Positions 63,919 through 64,000 of a DNA stretch of 64,000 bases are shown one piece after another. Positions within the stretch are counted from its first letter, which is position 1; each line of letters starts with the position of its first letter. Under the pieces are notes generated by a model. It was given only the letters and a program-made list of their open reading frames with translations, searched no databases and was not told where the DNA came from. Both the position numbers and the translations under genes were made by a program. Source of the DNA: Mycolicibacterium grossiae (lineage in GTDB: Bacteria; Actinomycetota; Actinomycetes; Mycobacteriales; Mycobacteriaceae); NCBI RefSeq assembly GCF_008329645.1, contig NZ_CP043474.1:5394001-5458000 (forward strand). The letters run 5' to 3'.

Positions 63919-64000
63919 ATGACAGCGTCCGTCCCCCGTCCCCTCGCGGCAGGCGCCGCAGCGCTGCTCGCCTCGGCCGTGGTGCTGACGTCGAGTCCGA
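63919..64000 (+). CDS. Exported protein, N-terminal part only (cut by window end)
   Basis: The first 27 codons read MTASVPRPLAAGAAALLASA followed by VVLTSS, a typical signal peptide. ATG 63919 has GAGAGG 8 nt upstream. The mature protein is outside the window, so nothing more can be said. It lies divergent from fbiC and has the shared 18-bp promoter motif. Confidence 0.6.
   Translation, partial: MTASVPRPLAAGAAALLASAVVLTSSP

Overview
The window is high-GC chromosomal DNA from a mycobacterium, most likely a rapidly growing Mycolicibacterium. The evidence is gene content and order. It carries kgd, the lpqY-sugABC trehalose importer, mrp, tatB-htrA-rseA-sigE, glgC/glgM, gpgS, folP2, fadD6, dapE/dapD, fadD36, the proline operon with pruC, fdxC and fbiC. 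From memory this matches the M. tuberculosis Rv1173-Rv1248 segment, read in the opposite orientation and with several insertions and losses. It is mostly housekeeping chromosome. No tRNA, rRNA, insertion sequence, prophage or CRISPR array was seen.

Layout. 1-8.1 kb: kgd, a VOC protein, a DUF732-like exported protein, an SDR, an OpuAC-like lipoprotein and corA. 8.1-10.1 kb: an accessory pocket with an alpha/beta hydrolase broken by an in-frame amber codon, a 25-bp tandem repeat and a suppressor-of-fused-like gene fused onto the trehalose operon. 10.1-15.2 kb: sugC, sugB, sugA, lpqY and a small membrane gene. 15.3-22.2 kb: two coupled DUF4190 proteins, a CitE-like lyase, a soluble PRC/MgtE-N/CBS protein coupled to a DUF1003 membrane protein, a lytic transglycosylase and mrp. 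22.2-30.3 kb: the envelope-stress block tatB-htrA-rseA-sigE, an O-methyltransferase, and a TetR/ABC exporter operon. 30.3-41 kb: glgC and glgM, DUF3117, tag, a DivIVA-like protein, gpgS, folP2, fadD6, a LOG protein, a TPR protein and an unknown protein. 41-49.1 kb: an ABC-F ATPase with a structured leader, divergent dapE/dapD, and a 1310-residue exported protein with ten cadherin-like repeats. 49.1-64 kb: VOC, fadD36, NUDIX, a GH114-like lipoprotein, proline catabolism with pruC, an aminotransferase, fdxC, yceI, an FUSC transporter, fbiC, and the start of an exported protein.

How the genes work together. Three carbohydrate systems cluster here: trehalose recycling (LpqY-SugABC), alpha-glucan precursors (GlgC, GlgM) and methylglucose lipopolysaccharide priming (GpgS). 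DapE, DapD and a DapC-like aminotransferase serve lysine and diaminopimelate synthesis. SigE, RseA, HtrA and TatB form an envelope-stress and export module.

Regulation. Many starts have a TANNNT -10 hexamer 6-8 nt upstream, which predicts leaderless mRNAs and helped choose start codons. Several unlabelled operator-like palindromes were found: upstream of the broken hydrolase, before the SDR, a twin site at the TetR gene, a twin site at yceI, and an 11-bp-arm repeat at fdxC. Two 11-bp-spaced CTGAAC/CTGAGA direct repeats occur upstream of sigE and the DUF3117 gene. An 18-bp motif is shared by the promoters of two unrelated exported proteins 19 kb apart. All functional statements are from reading the sequence; no database search was run.
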